DNA of 64,000 nt from Micrococcales bacterium (GCA_947452235.1 CANGBK010000001.1:1-64000), one strand, 5' to 3'; shown: positions 1 through 10,587, counted from the first letter of the stretch. Notes: a model not told the origin generated them from the letters alone. Made by a program: numbers and translations.

Positions 1-1
1 A

Positions 2-946
2 AGAGCTCAGATTGAACCTCGTGCTGAAGCCGGCTCTAGACCTGCCAAGCTAACTATCAAAGCCATGGAGCAGGTGAGTTTGATTCTGGCTACCTGTCAG
101 CTGGGAGTTACCATTAGCGGTCTATTGATCCTTTTGGTTGCAGAACCTTCGATTCACGAACTGTTACATGAGCCGCTAGCTCTTTTTGGATTATCAGAAG
201 AACTAACTACCGGTGTTTCTTTTGCTATTACCTTGGTTATTGTTTCGTTCCTGCATGTGTTAATCGGTGAGATGGTTCCTAAGAACATCTCTTTCTCTAT
301 TCCAGATAGAGCAGCGCTAGTTCTTGCCCCAATGGTTTTCGGTTTGGCGATCGTGGTAAAGCCGTTGGTTATTGCTCTAAATGCAACCGCAAATGCTTCT
401 CTCAGGTTATTCAGAATCAAGCCGAAGAATGAAGCAAACTCTGCATACACAATCGAACAGGTTGAAGACATTGTTCAGCATTCAACTCGTGAAGGTGTTC
501 TAAGCGATGAGACCGGTGCAATTAGCAACACTTTTGAATTCACGGACAAACAGGTCAAAGACATTTTGGTTCCAGTTAGCAACCTGATTACAGTTAACCT
601 CACTGTGACACCGAGAGACGTTGAACTGTTAGTTGCTAAACACGGCTTCTCAAGATACATCGTCCTCGATGAATCAAATGAGATTGAAGGTTACTTGCAT
701 CTCAAGGATGTTATTGATGCAGATGTTGATGATGCAGATAAGCCTGTTCAACGAAAACTTCTTAGAACGGTGAAATCCATCGGTGGTGGAGTTGAACTGG
801 AAGATGCTTTGGCTTTGATGCAAAGAGATCATCAGCACCTAATGGCAAGTTATGACGAAGAAGGCAAACTAGTTGGTCTGCTATTTCTCGAAGACATCTT
901 GGAAGAGCTTGTTGGTGAAGTTCAGGATGCAACTAGAAGAGACTAG
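2..946 (+). CDS. CNNM/CBS-domain membrane protein (hemolysin/CorC-type transporter), 5' truncated by window
   Basis: Frame stays open upstream of the listed ATG to the window edge (..RAQIEPRAEAGSRPAKLTIKAMEQ); CNNM TM block 'ATCQLGVTISGLLILLVAEPS..GEMVPKNISF' followed by a CBS pair. Confidence 0.9.
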   Translation, partial: RAQIEPRAEAGSRPAKLTIKAMEQVSLILATCQLGVTISGLLILLVAEPSIHELLHEPLALFGLSEELTTGVSFAITLVIVSFLHVLIGEMVPKNISFSIPDRAALVLAPMVFGLAIVVKPLVIALNATANASLRLFRIKPKNEANSAYTIEQVEDIVQHSTREGVLSDETGAISNTFEFTDKQVKDILVPVSNLITVNLTVTPRDVELLVAKHGFSRYIVLDESNEIEGYLHLKDVIDADVDDADKPVQRKLLRTVKSIGGGVELEDALALMQRDHQHLMASYDEEGKLVGLLFLEDILEELVGEVQDATRRD

Positions 947-2022
947 TTGGTCGGGTATTTACCACGTGCGTATTGGTTAGGCCAATAATCAATTTCAACA
1001 CCTAGTTCACTTGCTGCCCGTAGTGGCCAATATGGATCTCTCAAAGACTGCCTTGCAATCATGATGATGTCAACATCGGTCGTTTGAAGAATCTCTTCTG
1101 CTTGTTTCGCATCGGTAATCAAACCAACAGCAGACACTGGTGCTTCAACTCTCTCTGAAACTTCTTGAGATAGCGGAACCTGGTAGCCAGGGCCAACCGG
1201 TATTTTTACACCCATAACCAGACCGCCAGAAGAAATATCGAATAGGTCAGCTCCTGCTTCACGACACATAATTGCAACTTCGCTGCAGTCTTCAACAGTG
1301 AAACCATCAGGATGGTAATCAGTTGCTGAGAAACGAACTAGAAGAGGAATCTCTTCACCAATTGCTTTTCTCATACCTTGAACAATTTCAATCAAGAACC
1401 TGGCACGGTTCTCTTTGCTGCCACCGTATTCATCTGTTCTTTGATTTGTTAGCGGGGAGAGGAATTGGTGAACTAGGTAACCGTGGGCAGCATGGATTTC
1501 AATAACATCAAAACCCGCCTTGACAGAGTTAACGGCAGCTTGAACCCACTGACCAACAAGTTCTTTGATTTCCTCATGACTTAGTTCCCTTGGAGCTGCG
1601 TAACCAGGGAAAGCTTCACTGGTTGAAGAAACGCTTTCCCAACCACCCTCAGATAGGGGCACGGAGTTCTCACCAGACCAAGCTCGGTAAGTGCTGGCTT
1701 TACGGCCTGCGTGAGCAAGTTGGATAGCTGAAAGTGCCCCTTGAGATCTAATGAACTCTGTGACGGGTTGCCAAGCTTTGATCTGTTCTTCATTCCAAAT
1801 ACCTGCATCCCAAGGTGTGATGCGACCGTCAGGTCTAATAGCGGTTGCTTCAGCCATAACTAGACCTGCGCCACCTGAAGCTCTTGAGCCTAAGTGAACT
1901 AGATGCCAGTTGTTTACAACACCATCTTTGTTTTCACAGGAATACATACACATCGGAGCTATCCAAATGCGGTTACGCGAGGTGACACCTCTAACAGAAA
2001 TAGGTTCAAAGAGCTTAGCCAT
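943..2022 (-). CDS. NADH:flavin oxidoreductase / Old Yellow Enzyme (YqjM/NamA-like)
   Basis: 'RNRIWIAPMCMYS', 'HAAHGYLVHQFLSPLTNQRTDEYGG' OYE signatures. Confidence 0.93.
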   Translation of the reverse strand: MAKLFEPISVRGVTSRNRIWIAPMCMYSCENKDGVVNNWHLVHLGSRASGGAGLVMAEATAIRPDGRITPWDAGIWNEEQIKAWQPVTEFIRSQGALSAIQLAHAGRKASTYRAWSGENSVPLSEGGWESVSSTSEAFPGYAAPRELSHEEIKELVGQWVQAAVNSVKAGFDVIEIHAAHGYLVHQFLSPLTNQRTDEYGGSKENRARFLIEIVQGMRKAIGEEIPLLVRFSATDYHPDGFTVEDCSEVAIMCREAGADLFDISSGGLVMGVKIPVGPGYQVPLSQEVSERVEAPVSAVGLITDAKQAEEILQTTDVDIIMIARQSLRDPYWPLRAASELGVEIDYWPNQYARGKYPTN

Positions 2023-3300
2023 GCAACAAGCCTAAGCGAGGCTTACCTCCTAGACTTCAACAAGAGGGAAAATAAGGAGCTCCGGTTGCTATTAGCTAAA
2101 GTCAAGGCACTGCCACGCAACTTCTGGTTCATTTTGTTGGGTGCTCTAGTTGCTCAAATGATTTTGATTCTTCTGGGGACTGCTTCAGGTGATCCTTTCG
2201 GTGATGTTAGATACACCTATGACGCATGGGTAAACGACATGATGCAGCACCACTACCTGCTAGGAATTAATACTCCATGGGTTTACCCGTTTGTTGCAGA
2301 ACTACCGCTGTGGTTGGCACATTTTGCTTGGCCGCTTGATTTCATGACCGGTTGGTTCATTGTTGTTGTGAACCTAAACATGTTACTTATTGCCTATCTT
2401 CTGGGCTGGGGTCGTAAGACTGAACGCTTCAAGGCAGCTTGGTTCTTGATTGCTTGCATTTTTCTCTGTGGTCCAGTTTCCATTGGAAGACTTGAAGTTT
2501 TCTCAATGGCGCTATCTGTTTTTGCTGCAGTTAGTTACCTAAATGAGCGTGAATCTCTCTCTATGCAGTTATTCAATGCCGCTACTTGGATCAAGGTGTC
2601 ACCGCTTGCAGCTTTAGCTTCTGGTTTTGTAGTTAGCGATAAGAAAAAGCGATTTGTTCTTCACTTGCTTATAGGAACAGTTGCAATTCTTGTTATTGGA
2701 TTACTGCTTGGTGGTAATCAAAGCATGTTTAGTTTTGTTGGGATGCAATCCGGTCGAGGCATTCAAGTTGAATCTTCGATTGCCATCATCTGGTTAGTTC
2801 AAATTCTTTTTGGTATTTCAGGTTCCAAGATTTATTACGATGGTCAGATCCTGACATTCCAGGTTTCGGGTTTCGGAGTTACCGAAATAGCCAGCATCAT
2901 GACATTGGTTCAGTTCGGTGCCTTAGCTATCACCATTTGGTTAGGGTTTAGAGCTAAGAAACAGGGTGCTGATAAGAACACACTGTTTGCTTGGATGTTC
3001 CTTACCGCAACCTTGGATTTACTGGTATTCAACAAGGTTGGTTCACCACAGTATGAGCTGTGGTTAGTTGGAGCTGCTTTCGTTGGGATCCTGTTTGGGA
3101 CTAGAAACTGGAAGTTTGTAACATACCTAACTATTTTGACTTCAGGTTTGTCTTGGTTGATCTTCCCGATTTACTATGGAGATCTTTTGGATGGTAAACC
3201 ACTAGGTGTTGGTTTACTAATCCTTCGAAACCTAGGTGTTATAGCTGTTTTGGTTTATTCAAACAGACAGTTAATCAAGCTGGGTAAAGCTAAAAAGTAA
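1903..3300 (+). CDS. Polytopic membrane protein, probable GT87/mannosyltransferase-like; true start probably near 2080
   Basis: Long hydrophobic ORF; the N-terminal ~60 aa overlap the opposite-strand OYE gene and look non-native. Confidence 0.6.
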   Translation: MPVVYNTIFVFTGIHTHRSYPNAVTRGDTSNRNRFKELSHATSLSEAYLLDFNKRENKELRLLLAKVKALPRNFWFILLGALVAQMILILLGTASGDPFGDVRYTYDAWVNDMMQHHYLLGINTPWVYPFVAELPLWLAHFAWPLDFMTGWFIVVVNLNMLLIAYLLGWGRKTERFKAAWFLIACIFLCGPVSIGRLEVFSMALSVFAAVSYLNERESLSMQLFNAATWIKVSPLAALASGFVVSDKKKRFVLHLLIGTVAILVIGLLLGGNQSMFSFVGMQSGRGIQVESSIAIIWLVQILFGISGSKIYYDGQILTFQVSGFGVTEIASIMTLVQFGALAITIWLGFRAKKQGADKNTLFAWMFLTATLDLLVFNKVGSPQYELWLVGAAFVGILFGTRNWKFVTYLTILTSGLSWLIFPIYYGDLLDGKPLGVGLLILRNLGVIAVLVYSNRQLIKLGKAKK

Positions 3301-3306
3301 TTGAGC

Positions 3307-4566
3307 TTAACCTAATACGTCAAAGGCTAGCGCAGCTAACAGTGCCGCACCGTCAGCTAAAACTGAGTCATCGTATTTAGCCTTGTTGCTGTGGTTAGCC
3401 TGCAGTTCATTTTCAGGTGTGTTCGGGTAAGCAGCACCTAGGAAAACGAAAGCACCAGGAATCTCTTCAACGATAGAAGCGAAGTCTTCACCACCAGGAA
3501 TCGGTTGAGGCATGGTTTGGTAACGAGCCTCACTAAACATAGATTTGGCAACCCGCTCAACACGATCGATGGCAGCGTGGTCGTTAATTAAAACTTTTGT
3601 GGCTGGGCTGAAACTAACCTCAGCAGTTAGACCCATGGCCTCTGCCATCTTGGTGATGAAGTTTGGGATTAGCGTTCTGGTGTCTTCGTAACCCTTCTTA
3701 GAGAAAGATCTAACGGTTGCTCCGAAGCTAACTTCTTCCGGAACAATGTTTGTTGTGTGATCGTTTCCTGCCTTGATCCAACCAACGTTTAGCACGATAG
3801 GGTCTAGGGCATCAAAGTTCTTGGCAATAAAAGACTGCACTGAACTTAGAATCTCAACCATTCCGGTTACTGGGTCTTTAGCGTTCCAAGGCATTGAACC
3901 GTGACCACCGCGACCCTTGATGGTTACATACATATCTCCAGCTGAAGCCATCATGGTGTCTTTCTTTGAAGAGAACACACCTGATTTACCTTGAGAGAAA
4001 ACGTGGAGACCATATGCGGCTATTGGCTTCTCACCTGAAACCATGTGCATGTTTTGGCTCAGCATTACACCTGCGCCATCGTGACCTTCTTCACCTGGCT
4101 GGAAGAACATGATGACGTTACCTTTGAGCTTGTCTTTGTTAGCAGCAACTAAACGAGCGGCACCAATACCCATAGCAATGTGTAGGTCGTGACCACAGGC
4201 ATGCATGTATCCATTGGTTGAAGAGAAATCTAAACCAGTGTCTTCATTAACTGCTAGAGCATCCATGTCTGCTCGAAGTAGAACTGTTGGACCAGGTTGT
4301 GAACCTCTAATCAAGATTGAAGCTGCGGTCATATCTTTACCTAAGGTAACCTCACCCAGGTCACCGACTTCACGAAGAACAACAGCAAGAGTTTGCGGTA
4401 GGTCGAGACCAAACTCGGGGATTTGGTGTAGTTCACGACGAACTTTAATTAGGTCATCCTGGTGCTTGTGAGCTTCGCTTACTAGGTCTTGATAGTCCAT
4501 GGGTTGTTCTTTCTCGAAAGGTAATCCTATTTTGGCACTTAAATAAGATACTTTTATCCCTAGCAT
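3307..4566 (-). CDS. M20 family amidohydrolase (start likely 4500)
   Basis: 'RADMDALAVNEDTGLDFSS', 'MHACGHDLHIAMG', 'QPGEEGHDGAGVM', 'GGEDFA' motifs. Confidence 0.92.
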   Translation of the reverse strand: MLGIKVSYLSAKIGLPFEKEQPMDYQDLVSEAHKHQDDLIKVRRELHQIPEFGLDLPQTLAVVLREVGDLGEVTLGKDMTAASILIRGSQPGPTVLLRADMDALAVNEDTGLDFSSTNGYMHACGHDLHIAMGIGAARLVAANKDKLKGNVIMFFQPGEEGHDGAGVMLSQNMHMVSGEKPIAAYGLHVFSQGKSGVFSSKKDTMMASAGDMYVTIKGRGGHGSMPWNAKDPVTGMVEILSSVQSFIAKNFDALDPIVLNVGWIKAGNDHTTNIVPEEVSFGATVRSFSKKGYEDTRTLIPNFITKMAEAMGLTAEVSFSPATKVLINDHAAIDRVERVAKSMFSEARYQTMPQPIPGGEDFASIVEEIPGAFVFLGAAYPNTPENELQANHSNKAKYDDSVLADGAALLAALAFDVLG

Positions 4567-4572
4567 TTACTT

Positions 4573-5214
4573 ATGTTCTTCAAGCAAATGCATCCCACCT
4601 GGCAAAACTGGCTAGTTGCCAGTGAACCAGAGCTTCTGGCTATAGAGCAAAAATTATTAGGTTCAGGAGATAGCCTTCCACCGAAGGAACTAGTAATGAG
4701 AGCATTCCAAGCTGATCCCCAAAACATCAAGGTAGTTCTTTTAGGGCAAGACCCTTATCCAACACCGGGAGACGCCATAGGTCTTGCTTTTGCTGTGAAT
4801 GCAGAAACCAAAACTCCAAGATCACTAAAGAACATTATGACTGAGTTAGCCTCTGATGGCTTTAGAGCAGATAGTGCTGATTTAGCTCAATGGAGCAATA
4901 AGGGTGTTCTTCTCCTGAACACAGCCCTTACTACCGCACCAGGAAAAGCTGGTTCTCATTCCAAACTAGGTTGGAATGCTTTCACTCTTGAAGCTCTAAA
5001 GGTCTTGGCTTTGCAGCAGGACTATGTTCTTTTGGCTTGGGGTAATCATGCTAAAGAGGTATCTAAATCTTTGCCTAGTAACATCAGGGTGGTTGATTCG
5101 GCTCATCCATCACCGCTATCTGCAAATAGGGGGTTCTTTGGGTCTAAGCCTTTTAGTAGAGCCAATCAAGCGCTTATTTCTCTTGGGTTAGAACCGATAG
5201 ATTGGTCTTTATAA
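4573..5214 (+). CDS. ung: Uracil-DNA glycosylase
   Basis: 'VVLLGQDPYPTPGDAIGLAFAV' and 'SAHPSPLSANRGFFGSKPFSRAN' family 1 UDG motifs. Confidence 0.95.
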   Translation: MFFKQMHPTWQNWLVASEPELLAIEQKLLGSGDSLPPKELVMRAFQADPQNIKVVLLGQDPYPTPGDAIGLAFAVNAETKTPRSLKNIMTELASDGFRADSADLAQWSNKGVLLLNTALTTAPGKAGSHSKLGWNAFTLEALKVLALQQDYVLLAWGNHAKEVSKSLPSNIRVVDSAHPSPLSANRGFFGSKPFSRANQALISLGLEPIDWSL

Positions 5215-5226
5215 AGGAGTTATGTC

Positions 5227-5802
5227 TTGCCATTAGATTCAGAGTCACGTTGGCGATTAGTTAGAAAACTAAAAGCTAAGCCGGTAGTTGAGATCACTGT
5301 TGAAGAAACGGTGATTCGTTTGGCTACTCAAGACGACATGGCTCAGGTGAGTGAGATCTACAACTACTACGTTGTGAACTCGGTTGTGACCTTTGATATT
5401 GAGAAAACCAACGCTGGTTATTGGGTTGAGAAACTGGAATACCTTCAAGGATTAGAACTTCCATTTATTGTGGCTCTTAGCTCTTCAGGGAACATTTTGG
5501 GTTTTGCTTATGTTGCTCCTTGGCGTCAGAAGGCAGCGTATAGAAGAACCGTTGAAGACACCATTTATCTAAGGCCAGCTGCTATCGGGAAGAGGCTTGG
5601 AACCAAGTTACTTACTGAACTCATTGATCTCTCAAAAAAGGCCGGGGTCAAAGAGATTGTTGCTGTGATAAGCGATAAAGGTGCAGATACCTCTATAGCC
5701 CTTCACGAAAGCTTTGGGTTCAAGAGACAGGGCCATCTAGGCAAGGTTGGTTTCAAGTTCAACCGCTGGTTGGGTACAGTGCTCATGCAGAAAAGCTTGT
5801 GA
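5227..5802 (+). CDS. GNAT N-acetyltransferase (phosphinothricin acetyltransferase-like)
   Basis: 'AYVAPWRQKAAYRRTVEDTIYLRPAAIGKRLGTKLL' typical of PAT-like GNATs; TTG start. Confidence 0.82.
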   Translation: MPLDSESRWRLVRKLKAKPVVEITVEETVIRLATQDDMAQVSEIYNYYVVNSVVTFDIEKTNAGYWVEKLEYLQGLELPFIVALSSSGNILGFAYVAPWRQKAAYRRTVEDTIYLRPAAIGKRLGTKLLTELIDLSKKAGVKEIVAVISDKGADTSIALHESFGFKRQGHLGKVGFKFNRWLGTVLMQKSL

Positions 5803-5845
5803 ATAACTTCAGCATTCTTTCAGGTGAGATAAGTATGGTTTTAGC

Positions 5846-7957
5846 ATGAAAACACGTAGCCTTTTCGCCTCTATTGTTGGCCTAACCCTCGTTATTTGCT
5901 CAACAATACTTTTCAGTAACTCTTCGGCTAACGCTGCTATTTTCAGTGAACCAAGCTATGTGGGTAAGCCAGTGGTTGGTTTGGTTATTAAATATAAATC
6001 CGGTGTTTTAGCAACAGATCTCTTTGGCAAGCAAGTTGCCATAGATGAAGCTAATGGGAAGCTATCCCAAGGCGTTGATGTTGGTTTGGGAATGTATTCA
6101 GCATCCTTTGCTAAACCAACTGATGAAGCAACCGCCCTCAAAGTTGCAGCAACCCTAACTAGCGATTCACGCATTGAAGCGGTTTACCTCGATCACTTTC
6201 TTTCAACCGAAAGCTTTAAACCTAAGAGTCCAAGGCTGGGGATATTAAAGGCAAGCTCTGCACCAACCGGACTCAAGATCACTGATGCTTGGAGTAATGC
6301 TGATCCAAGTAGTCCTAAGGTTGCCATCACTTGGAAAGCACCAAGCAAACTAAATGGCGGAAAAATCTGGGGTTACCGCATTTCTAAACTTGATTCATCT
6401 TCTAATACTTGGGTTGATTTGATTAGCAACACTAAAAGCACCAAGACCAGCATCACATCTTCATTGTTCTTGACTGCAGGTGAAACATCCAAGTACCGGA
6501 TTGCTGCTGTTTCCAGATCAACAGATAACAAGTTCATGGCAGTGAGTTCCTTTTCAAGTATCGTTTCGATAGTTGCAACAGCTATCCCACAAGTTCCTTC
6601 ACTAACTTCTTCAGGAAGAATTACTTCAGCTAACCCAGTGGTTAGTTGGTCAGTGCAAAACAAAATTGATAAGGGTGGTTTACCAGTTAGCTATAACGTT
6701 CTCGCAACTGGAACCGATAACTCAACGGCTACCTGCACATCAACTTCAACTAGCTGCACACTTAGCGGTTTGAAGGCAGGCATCAATTACGGGGTTCAGG
6801 TGACAGCGACTAACGCCAGGGGTTCCTCAACTTCCGCAATAGTTCCACAAAACTTAGATCCAATGTTGAGTATGCAGTGGTATTTGAATTCTGATTACGG
6901 AATCAATGTTGAGCAGGCTTGGAAGGTTACTAAAGGTAGCCCAAGTATTGTGGTTGCAGTTGTTGATACTGGTATTACTGAACACCCTGATCTGGATGCC
7001 AACGTGGTAGCAGGCTATGACTTCATCTCTAATGCTTCAAATGCTAGAGATGGCAACGGCCGTGATGCTGACGCCAGTGACCCAGGGGACTGGAACACAG
7101 CCGATGGAACAGCTAGCTCTTGGCATGGAACCCACGTAGCAGGAATTATTGCTGCAGTTTCAAATACCATCGGTATTTCAGGTATTGCACCTAATGTGAA
7201 GATTGAGCCGGTACGTGTTCTAGGCATAAACGGTGGAACAGAGGCAGACATAGCTGCGGGTATCAACTGGGCCATTGGAGTTCCGATTTCTGGTGTTGCC
7301 GCTAACCAAAATCCAGCCAAAGTTGTGAACCTATCGATTGGTTCGAGCTCAGTTTCATACTGCAATTCCTCTTCACCAACCCAGTTGGCTATCGACGAAT
7401 CAAAGAAGCGCGATGTTACTTTGGTTACCGCCGCTGGTAACGAAAACCATTATGCATCTGCTTCATATCCAGGTAACTGTTATGGCAACATCACCATCGG
7501 TGCAACCGGTTATTACGGTGATCGTTCTTACTACAGCAACTACTCTTACTACTCAAACCAACAGGGCGTATTCATCGGTGTTGACATTTCAGCGCCGGGT
7601 GGAGATGACAAAGTTGGTGCGGGGTTGCCTGCTGATGGTGAAATCTGGTCAACTCTAAACGATGGTAAAACTTCTCCTGGGAATCCGATCTATGGCAAAG
7701 AAGAGGGCACCAGTATGGCATCCCCGGTTGCTGCTGGTGTTGTGGCTTTGATGTATTCGATCCGACCTACCTTGACGGATGATCAGGTTTGGCAAATCCT
7801 TAGCTCAACAGCTAAATCTTTTGATAGCACTTCTGATTGCACATCACAGATGGCTAGTGGCACCTTGCAAGATGGCACTGTAATCAACACCGGTTACTGT
7901 GGTGTTGGCATCATTGATGCTGGGGCGGCTGTTGCAGCCACTCTGAAGCTCAAATAA
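5846..7957 (+). CDS. Secreted subtilisin-like S8 serine protease with fibronectin type III modules
   Basis: Signal peptide; catalytic motifs 'VAVVDTGI', 'SWHGTHVAGII', 'GTSMASPVAAGVVALM'; Fn3-like N-terminal region. Confidence 0.93.
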   Translation: MKTRSLFASIVGLTLVICSTILFSNSSANAAIFSEPSYVGKPVVGLVIKYKSGVLATDLFGKQVAIDEANGKLSQGVDVGLGMYSASFAKPTDEATALKVAATLTSDSRIEAVYLDHFLSTESFKPKSPRLGILKASSAPTGLKITDAWSNADPSSPKVAITWKAPSKLNGGKIWGYRISKLDSSSNTWVDLISNTKSTKTSITSSLFLTAGETSKYRIAAVSRSTDNKFMAVSSFSSIVSIVATAIPQVPSLTSSGRITSANPVVSWSVQNKIDKGGLPVSYNVLATGTDNSTATCTSTSTSCTLSGLKAGINYGVQVTATNARGSSTSAIVPQNLDPMLSMQWYLNSDYGINVEQAWKVTKGSPSIVVAVVDTGITEHPDLDANVVAGYDFISNASNARDGNGRDADASDPGDWNTADGTASSWHGTHVAGIIAAVSNTIGISGIAPNVKIEPVRVLGINGGTEADIAAGINWAIGVPISGVAANQNPAKVVNLSIGSSSVSYCNSSSPTQLAIDESKKRDVTLVTAAGNENHYASASYPGNCYGNITIGATGYYGDRSYYSNYSYYSNQQGVFIGVDISAPGGDDKVGAGLPADGEIWSTLNDGKTSPGNPIYGKEEGTSMASPVAAGVVALMYSIRPTLTDDQVWQILSSTAKSFDSTSDCTSQMASGTLQDGTVINTGYCGVGIIDAGAAVAATLKLK

Positions 7958-7979
7958 GTAATCCAGCTTAAATAAATAA

Positions 7980-7999
7980 AGCTGACATTTCTGTCAGCT
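7980..7999. terminator. Hairpin between the S8 protease and tRNA-Leu genes (possibly bidirectional)
   Basis: AGCTGACA-TTTC-TGTCAGCT, 8-bp perfect stem. Confidence 0.6.
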
Positions 8000-8004
8000 C
8001 TATT

Positions 8005-8088
8005 TGGTGCGGAAGGTGGGACTTGAACCCACACGCCAAGGGCGCTAGAACCTAAATCTAGTGCGTCTGCCAATTTCGCCACTCCCGC
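8005..8088 (-). tRNA. tRNA-Leu (anticodon TAG), CCA encoded
   Basis: Reverse complement GCGGGAGTGGCGAAATTGGCAGACGCACTAGATTTAGGTTCTAGCGCCCTTGGCGTGTGGGTTCAAGTCCCACCTTCCGCACCA folds as a class II tRNA with anticodon loop TTTAGGT. Confidence 0.95.
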
Positions 8089-8169
8089 AGGCTTGTCTAT
8101 TCTAGGGCAAAAATGCTCTGAAAGAAAATGTGGATAACTAAAGCGGGGATTTGAGCTTTTTGGCAACAT

Positions 8170-9252
8170 GTGTTCGTGCAGTCAGTTAGCGAACTTACCC
8201 AGAAAACCCGTGAGATTCTGGCTGCTGGACCCTTGTCTGTGGACTTGGCCATCGCTCGAGTAATAGATGAGGCCTTTGAATCCAGTCAGTTTGACTCGGT
8301 AGACGAAGGGGAGTTGAAAGCCTCCGTCAGGAGGGCGCTAGTCGGTCTTGGGGAGATTGAGCGCTTTCTGGGCGATCCAGAGGTGGAGGAGATTTGGCTC
8401 AATTCGCCCAAAGAAGTCTTTGTCGCCAGGCAAGGAAAGACTTTCAGGACTGACCTTTCCCTCACTGAAGTTGAGGTTAGGCAGCTCGTTGAACGTATGC
8501 TGAGGGCTTCTGGAAGGCGGTTAGACAGGTCTGAGCCCTTCGTTGATGCGACCCTCTCAGACGGCTCTCGCCTCCATGTAGTTATCCCAGATGTTACCCG
8601 TGAACATTGGGCTATCAACATTCGCAAGTTTCCGCCAAAAATCCTAACTTTAGAAAACTTGGTGGGGCTTGGCGTAATGAGCTGGCCAGTTGCTGATTAT
8701 CTAAAAGCTGAATTCCTAGCTGGAACAAATATTTTGGTCTCTGGAGCAACTCAAGCGGGAAAGACCACTTTGTTGTGTGCTTTGTTGGATGTTGGCTCTG
8801 AGACGGAACGGCTCTTAACTGTTGAAGAGACTTTTGAAATTAGAACCAACTATGTTGATGTTGTTGCTTTGCAGGCTAGGCAAGCAAACCTGGAAGGCGT
8901 TGGAGAGATAACTCTTAGAAAACTTGTTAGAGAGGCTCTACGAATGCGGCCAACGCGGCTTGTTGTTGGAGAAGTGAGGCAAGCTGAAGCTTTAGATCTT
9001 TTGATTGCCTTGAATTCAGGGATAGCAGGTTTATGCACTATTCACGCAAATTCAGCCAGCGAAGCGATAGCAAAACTAAAGCTTTTACCTTTACTCGCAG
9101 GTGAAAATATCCCTTCCATGTTCGTCAATGAAACTGTTGATCGAACTGTTGGGCTTGTAGTTCATTGTGTGATGGATAGCAAAGGTCATAGAAGAGTGAG
9201 TCAAGTTCTGAAAAATAGTGGTTCATGGCACGAGGTGCATTTTGAGGTTTGA
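8170..9252 (+). CDS. tadA: Tad/type IV secretion ATPase, TadA/CpaF family
   Basis: 'ILVSGATQAGKTTLLCALL' Walker A; 'RMRPTRLVVGEVRQAEALDLLIALNSGIAGLCTIHANSA'; GTG start. Confidence 0.92.
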   Translation: MFVQSVSELTQKTREILAAGPLSVDLAIARVIDEAFESSQFDSVDEGELKASVRRALVGLGEIERFLGDPEVEEIWLNSPKEVFVARQGKTFRTDLSLTEVEVRQLVERMLRASGRRLDRSEPFVDATLSDGSRLHVVIPDVTREHWAINIRKFPPKILTLENLVGLGVMSWPVADYLKAEFLAGTNILVSGATQAGKTTLLCALLDVGSETERLLTVEETFEIRTNYVDVVALQARQANLEGVGEITLRKLVREALRMRPTRLVVGEVRQAEALDLLIALNSGIAGLCTIHANSASEAIAKLKLLPLLAGENIPSMFVNETVDRTVGLVVHCVMDSKGHRRVSQVLKNSGSWHEVHFEV

Positions 9253-10000
9253 AAGGTTTTTTATTTCTCTTGGCTTTGATTGGTTGGATGCAAAAAAGTT
9301 TTTGGGTTTACTGCTTGGCGGGTTCCTAACTCTGGTTGTTTTGCTTCATGCTTTGACTGGTTCTATTCCTATCACCCTGAGCATAGTTTTCTGCTTGTCG
9401 GTTCAGGTCTGGGATTCGCTCAGGACTAGGGCACGTGATCAGCTTGAGAAGCAAAGTGAGCATTGGCCTAAATTCCTAGATGCTATTCATTCGGCCTGTT
9501 GGGCTGGAGTAAGCCTTGAGCAAGCTGTTTTGGACTGCATAAACTTTGCGCCGAAGGGTTCGATTTGGGCGTTTACTGAGTTTGAAAAGGATTTAAGTTC
9601 AGGCATGAGTTTTGATTTGGCGATGGTGAACCTGAAATCGAGATTAGCTTCTCCAATAGCCGATCGGTTTGTTGAACTAACTAGATTGGCGAATCAATCT
9701 GGCGGAAGAGGATATCTTGAAGCACTTAGGGCTCAGTCTGTTCAACTCAGAACAGAGAATGCCACTTGGGCTGAAATTAATGCTAAGCAGAACTGGGTTA
9801 TTTCTTCAGCCAAGCTCGCGGTGTTTGCACCCTGGCTGATTCTGTTGCTGCTTTCGATTCGTCCAGAAACGGCCCAAACTTTCAACTCCGATACCGGGGC
9901 TGTTGTTTTAGTGCTTGGGTTAGTCGCATCATTACTGGCCTTTCAATTGACTAGGTATCTTGGCGCTTTACCCAAAAGGGCAAGGGTGTTAGCAGGATGA
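9218..10000 (+). CDS. tadB: TadB-like type II secretion F-domain membrane protein (start possibly TTG at 9242)
   Basis: T2SSF-like pattern, position directly after tadA. Confidence 0.75.
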   Translation: MVHGTRCILRFERFFISLGFDWLDAKKFLGLLLGGFLTLVVLLHALTGSIPITLSIVFCLSVQVWDSLRTRARDQLEKQSEHWPKFLDAIHSACWAGVSLEQAVLDCINFAPKGSIWAFTEFEKDLSSGMSFDLAMVNLKSRLASPIADRFVELTRLANQSGGRGYLEALRAQSVQLRTENATWAEINAKQNWVISSAKLAVFAPWLILLLLSIRPETAQTFNSDTGAVVLVLGLVASLLAFQLTRYLGALPKRARVLAG

Positions 10001-10587
10001 TCGCTACGCTGCTTTTGGTTGTCGCTGCGTTTTTGACTATTGGAATGTTTTTGAACCAACGGCAAACCGAGTTAAGTCAAAGAATTGGATTTCGTAGGGT
10101 TTTTCGTTACTCAATTCATCGGCAGAAAAGATTTGACGCAACTAAAGTCTTGCTAGAAATCCCTGACTTTGCTTCTATTCTTTGGTTTGCGCTTAGCGCG
10201 GGGGAGTCATTGGATAGTGCTCTGCGGATTGCCACTAGTCGAGGGAACGGATACGTTGCCACGGAGTTTCAACAGTTGCTTGCCAAGGTTGATCACGGTT
10301 CCCTATTGCAACACGAACTTGAAAACCTAGCTTTAGAGAGCAAGGCAGAGCAGATAAGAGAATTGGCAACAAAGCTAGCTGTTGCTCTAGTTAACGGAAC
10401 TCCCATGGCAGCACTTTTAGGTGACTTTGTTTTGAGCGTTAATTCGACTCTAAGAGCGATTTTGTTAGCGAAGGCTGGAAAGAACGAAACCAAAATGATG
10501 ATTCCGCTTGTGTTTGTGATTTTGCCAGTCACGGTTATGTTTGCGATGTTCCCATCGCTTGTTCTTATTCAACAGAGTTTTATCTAA
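9997..10587 (+). CDS. tadC: TadC-like type II secretion F-domain membrane protein
   Basis: C-terminal 'MIPLVFVILPVTVMFAMFPSLVLI' as in TadC; overlaps upstream tadB. Confidence 0.75.
   Translation: MIATLLLVVAAFLTIGMFLNQRQTELSQRIGFRRVFRYSIHRQKRFDATKVLLEIPDFASILWFALSAGESLDSALRIATSRGNGYVATEFQQLLAKVDHGSLLQHELENLALESKAEQIRELATKLAVALVNGTPMAALLGDFVLSVNSTLRAILLAKAGKNETKMMIPLVFVILPVTVMFAMFPSLVLIQQSFI

Noticed and set aside
1903-2082. N-terminal extension of the GT87-like ORF overlapping the OYE gene
   Set aside because: Sequence reads as antisense of the OYE N terminus; a start near 2080 is more plausible.
5956-6174. Antisense ORFs inside long genes (e.g. 5956-6174, 13519-13704, 14867-15157, 15542-15907, 63272-63514)
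   Set aside because: Overlap well-supported CDSs on the other strand and show no domain-like features; artefacts of low stop density.
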